Origin: Gammaproteobacteria bacterium
GTDB lineage: Bacteria; Pseudomonadota; Gammaproteobacteria; Xanthomonadales; Marinicellaceae
Direction: 5' to 3'
DNA length: 64,000 nucleotides
NCBI GenBank assembly: GCA_041395445.1
Contig: JAWLAO010000004.1
Span: 62,001 to 126,000, forward strand
The notes beneath the pieces were generated by a model. That model had not been told where the DNA came from, did not search any database, and worked only from the letters and a program-made list of their open reading frames with translations. Made by a program: the position numbers and the translations under genes. The number at the start of each line of letters is the position of its first letter. Positions within the stretch are counted from its first letter, which is position 1. This document shows, one piece after another, positions 1 through 8,574 of this stretch.

Positions 1-59
1 TGGTATGGAAAAAATTAAAAACCATCGATTTGGCAAAAGCTCAAAAAGCAATTGATTGA
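1..59 (+). CDS. C-terminal end of an upstream gene, possibly an ABC transporter permease (partial)
   Basis: The frame starting at base 3 is open from the window edge to a TGA at 57-59. It gives an 18-residue tail ending in TIDLAKAQKAID. The stop overlaps the ATG of the next gene by one base, so the two are probably translationally coupled. A short basic tail with a D-L-A-x-A pattern resembles the end of MacB/FtsX-type permeases, which often precede an HlyD adaptor. That identity rests mainly on context and is weak. Confidence 0.4.
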   Translation, partial: VWKKLKTIDLAKAQKAID

Positions 60-1264
60 TGAATATAAAAAACCTCGTAAAACTGATAATTGTTCTGGGA
101 TTGATAGCATTTTTTGTCTATTCAATGCTTCCTCAACCGCTTGCCATTGACAGTTACTCTGTCAAAAAAAGTGATATTATTGTTACCGTTGAAGGAGAAG
201 GACAAACCCGAATTCATGATATTTATACTGTTTCAACACCAATTGATGGGCGAGTGACCCGAGTTGAAATCGAAGCCGGTGATTACGTCTTTGCAGCTGA
301 ATCGGTCATCGCAAATATGTATCCGAGCAATCCTGCTTTTTTGGATCGAAGAACCGAAATTCAGGCACAAGCTGATGTCGAAGGAGCAAAAGCCGCTTTA
401 GCCTTGGCAACGGCAAGAGTCAAACAAGCGAATACTGAACTGGAATACAATTTAGCTGATAACAAACGCATCAAGCAATTGTTTGCAAAGAAACTCATTT
501 CAGAAACTGACATGGAAAAGTCGGATTTACATATCAAAACATTACAAGCTGAACTGGAGACGGTGGTTTCCAACGAAAAGTTGATGCAATCGCGTTTAGA
601 AGCAGCCAAAACCAATTTATTGCAACCCGATAATGCTGATTTAGCCATTGATTCTGAAAACTCTGATTGCCAGATATGCATCAAATCTCCGGTCGATGGA
701 ATGGTTCTGCGTATTTTGCATAAAAGCGAAAGCATTGTTCCTGTTGGCACTCCATTGGTTGAAATTGGCGACCCAGAGGACTTGGAAGCCAAAATTGAAA
801 TGCTTTCCACCAATGCGGTCAAAGTAAAAGTTGGCGATAAAGCTTTGCTGAAAAACTGGGGCGGAGACCATGACATCAATGCCGTTGTCCGTACCATTGA
901 GCCATCCGGTTTTACCAAAATATCGGCATTAGGAATTGAGCAACAAAGAGTCAACATCATTCTAAACCTAACCGATCCGATTGAAAAGTGGAAACAATTG
1001 GGTGATGCTTTCCGGATCGAAGCAGAAATCATTATTGATAGTGCTGAAAATGTTTTAGTGGTTCCGCTTTCGGCATTATTCCGCCAAAACCAGCAATGGT
1101 CGGTTTATAAAATTGTGGATGATGTCACACAACTTCAAAAAGTTGAAATCGGAAAAAGAAATGATCGTTATGCTGAAATCAAAAATGGTTTGCAGGAAAA
1201 TGATGAAATCGTACTTTATCCCGGAAATAAAATTTCCGATAATATCAAAATCAGCCGAAAATAA
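59..1264 (+). CDS. HlyD/RND-type periplasmic adaptor subunit
   Basis: Inner-membrane-anchored periplasmic adaptor that links an inner-membrane exporter to an outer-membrane channel. An N-terminal hydrophobic anchor (about residues 5-23) is followed by a first half-lipoyl segment (SPIDGRVTRVEIEAGD-like), an Ala/Glu/Lys-rich helical hairpin (about 95-190), a second half-lipoyl segment (SPVDGMVLRI) and beta-barrel and membrane-proximal regions. About 401 residues is typical. The ATG at 59 is preferred over the TTG at 56 because it overlaps the upstream TGA. The partner transporter lies outside the window. The ArnT-like gene follows after 33 bp, so they may be co-transcribed. The substrate cannot be read from the sequence. 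Confidence 0.85.
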   Translation: MNIKNLVKLIIVLGLIAFFVYSMLPQPLAIDSYSVKKSDIIVTVEGEGQTRIHDIYTVSTPIDGRVTRVEIEAGDYVFAAESVIANMYPSNPAFLDRRTEIQAQADVEGAKAALALATARVKQANTELEYNLADNKRIKQLFAKKLISETDMEKSDLHIKTLQAELETVVSNEKLMQSRLEAAKTNLLQPDNADLAIDSENSDCQICIKSPVDGMVLRILHKSESIVPVGTPLVEIGDPEDLEAKIEMLSTNAVKVKVGDKALLKNWGGDHDINAVVRTIEPSGFTKISALGIEQQRVNIILNLTDPIEKWKQLGDAFRIEAEIIIDSAENVLVVPLSALFRQNQQWSVYKIVDDVTQLQKVEIGKRNDRYAEIKNGLQENDEIVLYPGNKISDNIKISRK

Positions 1265-1297
1265 ACCTTATCAAGACTTTATTAGAATTCAGAATTC

Positions 1298-2974
1298 ATG
1301 AACATTAATTCAAAGCATCTGTTTTTATTATTTTTCTCTGCATTTGTCATTATTTTCGCAGGTATTGGATTGCGTGACCCTTGGCCACCGGATGAACCTC
1401 GTTTTGCTCTGATGGCGAAAGAAATGTGGGATACCGGAAACTGGTTTTTTCCGCATCGCGGAGGGCAAATTTATCCGGACAAACCCCCAATGGTGATGTG
1501 GATGATTTTGTTCTTTTATGCGCTTATTGGCAATTTGAAAGTCGCTTTTCTGTTACCTTCTGCTTTATTATCAGTGGCTACATTGTGGATGACTTTCGAT
1601 ATTGCTAAAAGATTATGGAATCCACAGATCGGGCTTTATGCCGGATTATTACTGTTAGTTACATTGCATTTTGTCCTGCAAGCCAAAAGCGGACAACTGG
1701 ATGCTCCGGTTGCTTTCTGGGTGATGTTGGGTTGTTATGGTTTGCTACGACACTTGATTTTAGGCCCTGCATGGAAATGGTACTATCTGGCTTTTTTTGC
1801 AATGGGCATGGGAATTATCACCAAAGGTGTTGGTTTTTTACCGGTTTTAATGCTTATTGCACTCATAAAATTTCCTCCGAAGTGGAAAAACAAAACCAAC
1901 AAATCTCTGGGCAAATCACTTTTCGGAGTGCTGTTTCTTTTGCTTGGAGTTTCTGTTTGGTTGGTTCCAATGTTGATACAAGTTGTCAACAATCCAACTC
2001 CCGAAGTCCTCGCCTACCGCGATAATATCTTACTCAAGCAGACTGTTGATCGTTATGCCGATTCCTGGGCGCACCATCAACCATTTTACTACTATATTCT
2101 GGAAGTGATTCCATTATTTTGGTTGCCACTCACTATATTCATTCCGTGGTTGATAAAACCAATCAGAAAGGCATTTGCTGAAAAAGAACTGCGAATCATA
2201 TACCCATTGACAATGGTGGTCTTTGCAGTATTCTTTTTCAGTCTTTCCAAAGGGAAAAGAGCGGAATACATGTTGCCAATGCTTCCTATGTTTGTCCTTG
2301 TGGTTGCTCCTTATTTTGAAAAAATTGTGGCACATTCGGCTTTCAAAAAACTGTTAATCACTCTGGTGGTGATTGTTTCCGCATTATTTACCATACTTGG
2401 TTTAGCCGGAATTTTTGAAGTTGATAAGATTGCTCGCCTCACTGAAAAATTTCATGTCAATCCGTGGTACTGGATGTCAGCATTGGGATTTTTTGGTTTA
2501 GTTGCCGCATTCATTTTTAAAAAGTCAGCGATAAAAGTCTATAGCATTTTTATTGCCGGATTGTGGCTGAGTTACAGTTTTTGGGCGATGCCATTGGCTG
2601 ATAAAGCCATGAGCACCGAACCAATGATGAATGCCATTGCCAAAGTGGTTCCCAAAGATGCTGAATTGGGAATTGTCGGTTTCAGAGAAAAACTGCTGCT
2701 GCATTCTCAGTGGCAAACCACTCACTTCGGACATCATCATCCAAAAGCCGATCAACAGCAAGCGGCAACGAATTGGATGATGCAAAACCCTGAAAGATAT
2801 TTATTATTAAACTATCAGTTTCTCAATTCCTGCTTCACTAAAGAGAGCAGTTTGCCTTATAAATCTTTCCATAGTGAGAAATGGTTATTGTTCTCAGTTG
2901 AGAGCTTATCAGCAAAAAATTGTTTAACCGATGGAAAAAACTATGATAGTTTTACAGCAAAAGTGAACAAATAA
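1298..2974 (+). CDS. ArnT-like phospholipid-carrier-dependent glycosyltransferase (GT83/PMT superfamily)
   Basis: Polytopic inner-membrane glycosyltransferase that would use an undecaprenyl-phosphate-linked sugar on the periplasmic side. The first periplasmic loop carries the family hallmark RDPWPPDEPRFALMAKEM (about residues 26-43), with the acidic DE pair proposed to be catalytic in ArnT/PMT enzymes. About ten to twelve hydrophobic segments follow, then a C-terminal soluble part (about 440-558). Length of 558 residues is close to ArnT. No arnBCAD-type aminoarabinose genes are nearby, so the donor sugar and acceptor are unknown. It follows the adaptor gene by 33 bp in the same direction. Confidence 0.8.
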   Translation: MNINSKHLFLLFFSAFVIIFAGIGLRDPWPPDEPRFALMAKEMWDTGNWFFPHRGGQIYPDKPPMVMWMILFFYALIGNLKVAFLLPSALLSVATLWMTFDIAKRLWNPQIGLYAGLLLLVTLHFVLQAKSGQLDAPVAFWVMLGCYGLLRHLILGPAWKWYYLAFFAMGMGIITKGVGFLPVLMLIALIKFPPKWKNKTNKSLGKSLFGVLFLLLGVSVWLVPMLIQVVNNPTPEVLAYRDNILLKQTVDRYADSWAHHQPFYYYILEVIPLFWLPLTIFIPWLIKPIRKAFAEKELRIIYPLTMVVFAVFFFSLSKGKRAEYMLPMLPMFVLVVAPYFEKIVAHSAFKKLLITLVVIVSALFTILGLAGIFEVDKIARLTEKFHVNPWYWMSALGFFGLVAAFIFKKSAIKVYSIFIAGLWLSYSFWAMPLADKAMSTEPMMNAIAKVVPKDAELGIVGFREKLLLHSQWQTTHFGHHHPKADQQQAATNWMMQNPERYLLLNYQFLNSCFTKESSLPYKSFHSEKWLLFSVESLSAKNCLTDGKNYDSFTAKVNK

Positions 2975-3061
2975 TCAGAATTCAGAGATAAGTCAGATTC
3001 CGAACAGGATTCAAATGAATTTTCTGGTTAAAATGAATACATTACATATTTGGGGAGGATT

Positions 3062-3583
3062 ATGAGTACAGCTGCTAAATGGTCGATCGGAGTTTTTATG
3101 GCGCTTGGATTATTTTTACTCAGTTTTGGGATTTATTTTATCTACGAGGCAGTAGCCAGCACTAGCTGGAATCAGGTTGAGGGAAAAATTACCAATACCC
3201 GAATTGCCATGCGTTCCACACGTTCGGGCAATTCAACCAATTATCGGCATCAATATGATGTTACTATGACCTATGAATATCAGGTTAATGGCATCAAATA
3301 CCAAAACAGCCGGTTTTCTCTGGGTAGTGGAAGTACTATCGAAGGTGGCTTCAATGAAAAGCAACAAGCCAGAGATTGGCTCAAAAACTCAGAATACAAA
3401 ATTGGCAAGGCAATCACGGTATATGTTAAACCAGGACAACCTGAAGAAACAGTTATCAGTTCAGGACTCAACTGGGGAACTTTTGTGCCTATGATTTTGG
3501 GTTCGTTGATGATAGGATTGGTTCTACTTTGGAAAAAGTTGGTAAAACTTCCACAAAAGCAGAATCAGGTTTCTTCCCTATAG
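3062..3583 (+). CDS. DUF3592-type membrane protein
   Basis: Small membrane protein with one hydrophobic helix at each end (about residues 7-28 and 145-165). Between them is an extracytoplasmic beta-rich segment with W-x-x-V-E-G-K-I and V-T-M-T-Y-E-Y patterns and a G-x-x-x-x-V-Y-V-x-P-G-x-P-E motif, as in DUF3592 proteins. Function is unknown. The ATG at 3062 is chosen over the in-frame TTG at 3050 because GGGGAGG at 3052-3058 sits at ideal ribosome-binding distance from it. The 3' end overlaps the convergent regulator gene by 19 bp. Confidence 0.65.
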   Translation: MSTAAKWSIGVFMALGLFLLSFGIYFIYEAVASTSWNQVEGKITNTRIAMRSTRSGNSTNYRHQYDVTMTYEYQVNGIKYQNSRFSLGSGSTIEGGFNEKQQARDWLKNSEYKIGKAITVYVKPGQPEETVISSGLNWGTFVPMILGSLMIGLVLLWKKLVKLPQKQNQVSSL

Positions 3584-5835
3584 CTTTCCAATAATAGCTG
3601 GTCCTGAGGTTGCCAGTAGTCATTGGCTTTCAACTTGAGCTCCTCAAGCATGGTCAGCGCCTGAACCGTCCTGCCTTGTTTATATGAAAGTATGGCTTTG
3701 TATTTTAAAAAAGGATAACCGAATGGTTTAAATTGTTCGGTTCGATTAATGTTAAATTCGGCCTTGTTGATATCTGTTTGCAGATAAATTGAGGTGAGTC
3801 TGTTCATAATTTTGCAAATTTGTATGTTCTCACCCGAATTTTCCAGAGTATTCAATGCTTGCTCATAGTTAACAATAGCTTCAGATAAATTATTTTTCAT
3901 CAAAGCCAAATCTCCCTTAAACATTTCAAACAAACCGTTTGTCTCCACATTCACATATTCAGCAATCAATTGCTCTGCTTTTTCGATATTCTTCATGGCT
4001 AAAGCGTATCTTAATTCAGCTCTGGCACTTATATTTTTAATCGTTTCCGATGAATTGTTTTTAGCAAATTCAAGTAACCGTTGCAAATAATTTTCCGCTG
4101 TCTTCAAATCATTGAACTCAATGTGCAAGTCAATTAAATACTCATAAATCGCCGCCTTTTCGTCGACTATACCTAAAACCGCATTCAGTTCCAATGCTTC
4201 TTTCCATTGCTGTTTGGCAAGCTGGAAACGCCCTGTTTGCTGATAAATAAAAGCTAACTTAAAATGATTGCTACTGATAGATCGCAACTGATTTTGTTGT
4301 TTGGAATAATTCAATGCCTCCAAAGAGAGCTCTTCAGCATTTGAAAAATCACCCTCTCGTAACAATAAACTGGCAAGCCGGGTTTTTGCCTGCATTTCAG
4401 CTCTTTTATTTCCGGAAAGGGCAAAAGCATCGATGCTTTTTTGCGAATAATCTATCGCTTTTGTAGTTTGATTTCTGGCTTTTTCCAACTTTGCATAGGT
4501 GTTCATAATCACGCCATACAAATGTGGTTCTGATTCAATATTAATAGATTGAACAGCTTTGTCCAGAGCTGATTGTCCAATATCAAATTTCTCGACATTG
4601 ATAGCAGAAATAGCTTGGCTGACCAGAACGCTGGCAATTTTCTTCTCATCATTTAATTGAACTGCCAGCGAAGATGCCTTGTCATAATTTCGCATTGCTT
4701 CATCAAATTGCCTCATTGCATCAAAGGTATGACCTCTGACGAGCGCTATTTTAAAAGAGAGGGATTCTGAAGGAGATTTAATACTGCTTAAAATTGCTAA
4801 TGATTTTTTGTAATCACCTTGTTTTCGATAGGAAACAGCCAGTTCATACCATGCCAGATTAAAATTTTGATCTTGCTCAACAGCAACCTGCAAATATGTA
4901 ATCGCTTTTTTGGTGTCACCAACAGCTTGAGCCGACATGGCTCGCAAGTAACTTTCAAGTGCATACTCATCCGTACTTAAATCACGAGATAAATCAGTTT
5001 GTTTGATTGTATGGTTATCCACCTCAACTTGACTTTCAAACCACTTCATTACCGAATTCATTAGTGGATATATTTTGGTTGATTGAAAGTGGTTGCTGGC
5101 TATTTCACCATCATTATTTCTTAATACAATATCTGCATGATAATTTTTACCATCAAACCAAAAATCATTGAGTACAACAATGTCAGCCTGTTTCTTGTTC
5201 AAAATGTCTATTGCCAGTAACTGTCTGTCCTCACTTTCTAACCACTCTGGTTTGGAATCAACTACAGCATTTCTCATGTTATTTTGTAAAAGTTCAGCCA
5301 AATAAAGTGATGATCCATCAAAAAACCAAACATTGGCATCATTGGAATTGCTACTTCTGTTACTTGACAGAATTCCCACTTTTACTTTGGCTTGCGGTTG
5401 AGAGACTACCGTCTCGTCATCATTTTTATCAATCGCTTTGTATTGACTCACAATGAAAACTATTACGGCAATAACTGCCAGAATAATTAATATCACTGCT
5501 TTATTAGAATTACCGCTATTCTGAAGACTGAGTTTCTTGACCTCCGGCACAAATTGTATTCCGTGTCCGTAAATCGACTTGATATATTCCTCTTCTTGAA
5601 CGCTGTTCAGCGATTTCCGTAGTTTTGAGATGCATTGATCAATGGTGTTTTCAGTAACTACTCTTCCTTCCCAAACAAACTCAACCAAATCCTCTCTGGA
5701 AACCAGTTTGTTCGGATTTTCCAACAAATACAACAACAGCTGATAACTTTTTTTAGTTAAAGCGACCAGCTTATTTTCAAAAGACAGAGTCTTTTGTTCG
5801 TCATTTAAAGTAAAACCTGAGAATTTATAAAACAC
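3565..5835 (-). CDS. Membrane-anchored winged-helix (OmpR/CadC-type) regulator with TPR sensor region
   Basis: Predicted one-component membrane regulator of 756 residues. Residues 1-97 form an OmpR/PhoB-type winged helix (LTKKSYQLLLYLLENPNKLV, then SREDLVEFVW and TIDQCISKLRKSL, ending at GHGIQFVPEV). One transmembrane helix (about 112-131) follows. The rest is extracytoplasmic and dominated by tetratricopeptide-like repeats (for example AITYLQVAVEQDQNFNLAWY). It is a paralogue of the gene at 47489-49783: both share the order of domains, an L-S-x-D-x-x-A-L-E-S segment after the membrane helix and the C-terminal D-Q-L-L-L-E-S-Y. It is transcribed divergently from the DJ-1/PfpI gene. The ligand is unknown. 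Confidence 0.85.
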   Translation of the reverse strand: MFYKFSGFTLNDEQKTLSFENKLVALTKKSYQLLLYLLENPNKLVSREDLVEFVWEGRVVTENTIDQCISKLRKSLNSVQEEEYIKSIYGHGIQFVPEVKKLSLQNSGNSNKAVILIILAVIAVIVFIVSQYKAIDKNDDETVVSQPQAKVKVGILSSNRSSNSNDANVWFFDGSSLYLAELLQNNMRNAVVDSKPEWLESEDRQLLAIDILNKKQADIVVLNDFWFDGKNYHADIVLRNNDGEIASNHFQSTKIYPLMNSVMKWFESQVEVDNHTIKQTDLSRDLSTDEYALESYLRAMSAQAVGDTKKAITYLQVAVEQDQNFNLAWYELAVSYRKQGDYKKSLAILSSIKSPSESLSFKIALVRGHTFDAMRQFDEAMRNYDKASSLAVQLNDEKKIASVLVSQAISAINVEKFDIGQSALDKAVQSINIESEPHLYGVIMNTYAKLEKARNQTTKAIDYSQKSIDAFALSGNKRAEMQAKTRLASLLLREGDFSNAEELSLEALNYSKQQNQLRSISSNHFKLAFIYQQTGRFQLAKQQWKEALELNAVLGIVDEKAAIYEYLIDLHIEFNDLKTAENYLQRLLEFAKNNSSETIKNISARAELRYALAMKNIEKAEQLIAEYVNVETNGLFEMFKGDLALMKNNLSEAIVNYEQALNTLENSGENIQICKIMNRLTSIYLQTDINKAEFNINRTEQFKPFGYPFLKYKAILSYKQGRTVQALTMLEELKLKANDYWQPQDQLLLESYREET

Positions 5836-5851
5836 AAAATTTAATTCTAAG

Positions 5852-5873
5852 AAGCTAAATATTATCTTAGCTT
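5852..5873. promoter_or_regulatory. Inverted repeat between divergent regulator and DJ-1/PfpI genes
   Basis: AAGCTAA at 5852-5858 is the exact reverse complement of TTAGCTT at 5867-5873, with an 8-bp AT-rich centre. It lies 17 bp upstream of the regulator start, in the 126-bp divergent intergenic region. It overlaps TATAAT-like sequence on the minus strand, so it could be an operator. A 7-bp repeat in AT-rich DNA can also occur by chance. Confidence 0.3.
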
Positions 5874-5961
5874 ATATTTTTACAAATCAAAAGCATCATT
5901 CCTTTTAAACTTGATAGAGAATGCCTTTATAGTCAGGGAATGCACTTTAAAAATTTAAAAA

Positions 5962-6567
5962 ATGGAACATCCGAATACGAAATTAAATTTTGCGATATAC
6001 ATTTATGAAAATGTAGAAGTCCTCGATTTTGCCGCTCCCTTTGAAGTCTTTAGCACTGCCGGCCGATTCATCGAAACTGAAAAGAAACCGAGTGTATTCT
6101 TGGTAGCTGAACAACAAACTGCAGTTTCCGCTCGCGGTGGATTGGGAATTAATCCCAATTACTGTATATCAAAACACCCTGATGTCGATGTGCTTATCAT
6201 TCCGGGCGGAATCCATAATGAGGAAATAAAAAAACAAAATGTTTTGGATTGGATAAAAGAACAATCCGAACAAGCGAGCTTAGTAGCTTCTGTTTGCACC
6301 GGAGCCTTTCTTTTGGCAGAAGCAAAAGTTTTAACCAACCAAAAAGTCACCACACACTGGGAAGATATTCCCGAGCTTAGGGAAAACTATCCAGATTTAA
6401 CCGTTTTAGAGAATCAGAGATGGATTGACCAAGAAAAATTCATCACTTCCGCAGGGATTTCAGCAGGAATAGATATGAGTTTGTACATAGTAGGTCAGAT
6501 TTATGGAATCAACATTGCAGAAAAAACCGCAAAACAAATGGAATATGATTGGATAAAAACCTCCTGA
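5962..6567 (+). CDS. DJ-1/PfpI family protein
   Basis: Single-domain DJ-1/PfpI (class I glutamine amidotransferase-like fold) protein of 201 residues. The nucleophile-elbow cysteine is in SVCTGAFLLAEA (about residue 112), with the upstream LIIPGG strand-loop and a THWED segment typical of the GlxA/isocyanide hydratase-like branch. It lacks the C-terminal AraC helix-turn-helix of GlxA regulators, so it is probably an enzyme or a stress-related protein. It is divergent from the winged-helix/TPR regulator, which is a candidate controller by position only. No close operon partner follows. Confidence 0.75.
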   Translation: MEHPNTKLNFAIYIYENVEVLDFAAPFEVFSTAGRFIETEKKPSVFLVAEQQTAVSARGGLGINPNYCISKHPDVDVLIIPGGIHNEEIKKQNVLDWIKEQSEQASLVASVCTGAFLLAEAKVLTNQKVTTHWEDIPELRENYPDLTVLENQRWIDQEKFITSAGISAGIDMSLYIVGQIYGINIAEKTAKQMEYDWIKTS

Positions 6568-6679
6568 AAGCATTAAAAATTAATACTGAAAGTCACTATA
6601 ACGCTCACCTTGAAAATTTAGTTACCACAATCATTCAATAGACACATAATCTAATCGCATTTGCAACAGAGGTTTTTTT

Positions 6680-7510
6680 ATGCGTTTCAAATTAGCTCTA
6701 TTAACATTTCTAATTATTTTTCTCAGCAGCTGTGCTATTTTTGGTGGCTATACGGGTAAACATTCTCGCTCAACGAGTTTGGTGCAATTTCTCTACCCTG
6801 ATGGAGACTTACCGATGCAGGATTTACCAAATCCCGTATTAAATTTACCTCTAAAAGTGGGATTGGCTTTCGTTCCGGCTTCACGGGATTTGGTTTTTTC
6901 TCAATCATACAAAACACAAATGCTTGAAGATGTTAAATCCGCATTTGAATCCAGAGGGTACATTGATGAAATTACAATCATACCGGAAATTTATCTCAGA
7001 AAAGAAAACGGTTTTAACGCTTTGGAACAGATAAAAAGACTTTATACTCTTGATGTTATTGCTTTGGTTTCCTACGACCAAACCACTCATCGGGATGATA
7101 ATGTTTTATCGCTGAGTTATTTAACCGTTGTCGGTGCTTATATCTTCCCGGGAACCAGTTATGAGGTCAATACGCTGATTGATTTGGCAGTCATTGACAT
7201 TGAATCACATAGTATATTATTTCGAGCAGCAGGAACCAGTGGCGGCAAAGGAGCAACCACCTTGGTCGGTAAAAACCGAGCTTTTCGTAAAAAGCAGAGC
7301 GGCGGATTTGAACAGGCTATGCAACAAATGCAGGATAATTTGCAAGTGGAACTTGGCAAATTTGAACAAAGACTCCGAGAAAGAAAACCCGATGAAAAAA
7401 TACAAGTCAAACATCGCCAAGATTATAGTGGCGGATCAACTCCTTTAAGTTTATTGTTGTTGCTTGTATTGCTTTCACTGGTTAAATCTTATGCAAGAAA
7501 AAACAACTGA
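6680..7510 (+). CDS. Rhombotarget lipoprotein (GlyGly-CTERM substrate of rhombosortase)
   Basis: Predicted lipoprotein of 276 residues with a signal peptide ending in the lipobox LSSC (Cys18). The C terminus has the GlyGly-CTERM layout: GGS (about 250-252), a leucine-rich helix, then a basic tail (KSYARKNN). Such tails are cut by rhombosortase, an intramembrane serine protease, and the rhombosortase gene overlaps the 3' end of this gene. This pairing defines the rhombotarget lipoprotein family as I know it. The central domain (about 55-230) has no recognised enzymatic motif. The protein carries both an N-terminal lipid anchor and a C-terminal sorting tail. Confidence 0.85.
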   Translation: MRFKLALLTFLIIFLSSCAIFGGYTGKHSRSTSLVQFLYPDGDLPMQDLPNPVLNLPLKVGLAFVPASRDLVFSQSYKTQMLEDVKSAFESRGYIDEITIIPEIYLRKENGFNALEQIKRLYTLDVIALVSYDQTTHRDDNVLSLSYLTVVGAYIFPGTSYEVNTLIDLAVIDIESHSILFRAAGTSGGKGATTLVGKNRAFRKKQSGGFEQAMQQMQDNLQVELGKFEQRLRERKPDEKIQVKHRQDYSGGSTPLSLLLLLVLLSLVKSYARKNN

Positions 7511-8147
7511 CTTCAGATTATTCTATGGTGTCGTGGTGATTAGCTTCATCACGACATTGATGCTATTTGAACAGTTGGATCGTTTTTACTATGACAAGAA
7601 CCACCCATTACAAGTGTGGAGGTTGATAACATCTCACTTTGTGCATTTTGATTCCGTTCACATGCTATCAAATATGCTTGCCTATGGGTTGATGATCTAC
7701 TTGTTCCCGGCAACAATTAAACAACAAATTTTAGCTCTTACATTTGCAATGATAGCTATAAACGGATATTTAATATTTTCAAATGTCATAGTCTATGCCG
7801 GTTTTTCAGGCTTGGTTTATACCATTCCCGGAATTACATTTGGCAGGTTTCTACAACAAAAAAGATATCAGCAAAGCATCATAATGTTAGTAATTTTGTT
7901 CACTTACATTTTTCTGATTTCACCACAAACACACGCCGGAAATATCACTTGGCAACCCAACAAGCCAGCTCATCTGATTGGTTTTTTAAGTGGTTTATTG
8001 ACACATTTTTTTACCACGTCCCGGTATTCGGCATTGATTTCCACGGTTCAACTATCTCAAGAGCCTCACCTTTTTGTAGCAATTCAACAGAGATTCCATC
8101 CGGCGAACGAACAAAAGCCATCCGACCATCTCGGGGAGGTCGATTGA
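7491..8147 (+). CDS. Rhombosortase (rhomboid-family intramembrane serine protease)
   Basis: Inner-membrane protease expected to cleave GlyGly-CTERM tails. Visible rhomboid landmarks are WRLITSHFVHFDSVHMLSN (about residues 43-61), the catalytic serine in GFSG (Ser106) and the catalytic histidine in HLIGFLSG (His161). The ATG at 7491 overlaps the lipoprotein stop by 20 bp and gives an N terminus that fits the family better than the upstream TTG at 7464. From about residue 174 the reading frame runs antisense through the last 137 bp of the glyoxalase-like gene. That adds about 45 residues of non-rhomboid tail, probably through loss of an earlier stop. Confidence 0.85.
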   Translation: MQEKTTDFRLFYGVVVISFITTLMLFEQLDRFYYDKNHPLQVWRLITSHFVHFDSVHMLSNMLAYGLMIYLFPATIKQQILALTFAMIAINGYLIFSNVIVYAGFSGLVYTIPGITFGRFLQQKRYQQSIIMLVILFTYIFLISPQTHAGNITWQPNKPAHLIGFLSGLLTHFFTTSRYSALISTVQLSQEPHLFVAIQQRFHPANEQKPSDHLGEVD

Positions 8148-8445
8148 TGATAACTCCGGCATTTTGCAGTTTTTCACATGTTGCATAAATATTTTCGACC
8201 TGAAATGCCAAATGCCCGAAATTTCTGCCTCCACCATAATCTTCCGTATCCCAGTTATAAGTCAACTCAATCAAAGGTGAGTTTTGATTTTCAACCACAT
8301 CTTCAGGAGCTGATAGAAAAACCAATGTAAAACGACCGACCTCACTGTCTTTACGACTGATTTCAACCAAACCTAGATGTTTGCAATAAAAATCTAAAGA
8401 CTTTTCCAAATCCTTTACCCGAACCATTGTATGCAAATATTTCAT
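8011..8445 (-). CDS. gloA: Glyoxalase I-like VOC family protein (lactoylglutathione lyase)
   Basis: Likely isomerises the hemithioacetal of methylglyoxal and glutathione to S-lactoylglutathione. Two beta-alpha-beta-beta-beta units are visible. The four metal ligands of the Ni/Co-type enzyme are in register with E. coli GlxI: His5 (YLHTMVRV), Glu60 (LIELTYNW), His78 (FGHLAF) and Glu121 (SVELLQ). Length is 144 residues, against about 135 usual, the extra being a short C-terminal tail. The 3' end overlaps the convergent rhombosortase reading frame by 137 bp. Substrate is assigned by family. Confidence 0.85.
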   Translation of the reverse strand: MKYLHTMVRVKDLEKSLDFYCKHLGLVEISRKDSEVGRFTLVFLSAPEDVVENQNSPLIELTYNWDTEDYGGGRNFGHLAFQVENIYATCEKLQNAGVIINRPPRDGRMAFVRSPDGISVELLQKGEALEIVEPWKSMPNTGTW

Positions 8446-8574
8446 AACTTATCAAATTGTAAATCAGTCTATTTTAGCAGTTTTAATCTTGTGTTTGCTA
8501 AAGATGAAAAAAACAAATGTCTGTTTCAATTGAAAGCCGTTAAAATACTCAACAAAAACTGAAAACTTGAAAAT

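Noticed and set aside
361..1032. Long open frame on the minus strand inside the HlyD gene
   Set aside because: Ser-rich translation with no family features, fully antisense to a convincing adaptor gene; a frame shadow.
7179..7448. Plus-strand 89-codon frame inside the rhombotarget lipoprotein gene
   Set aside because: Overlaps a clear lipoprotein in another frame; no start signal.
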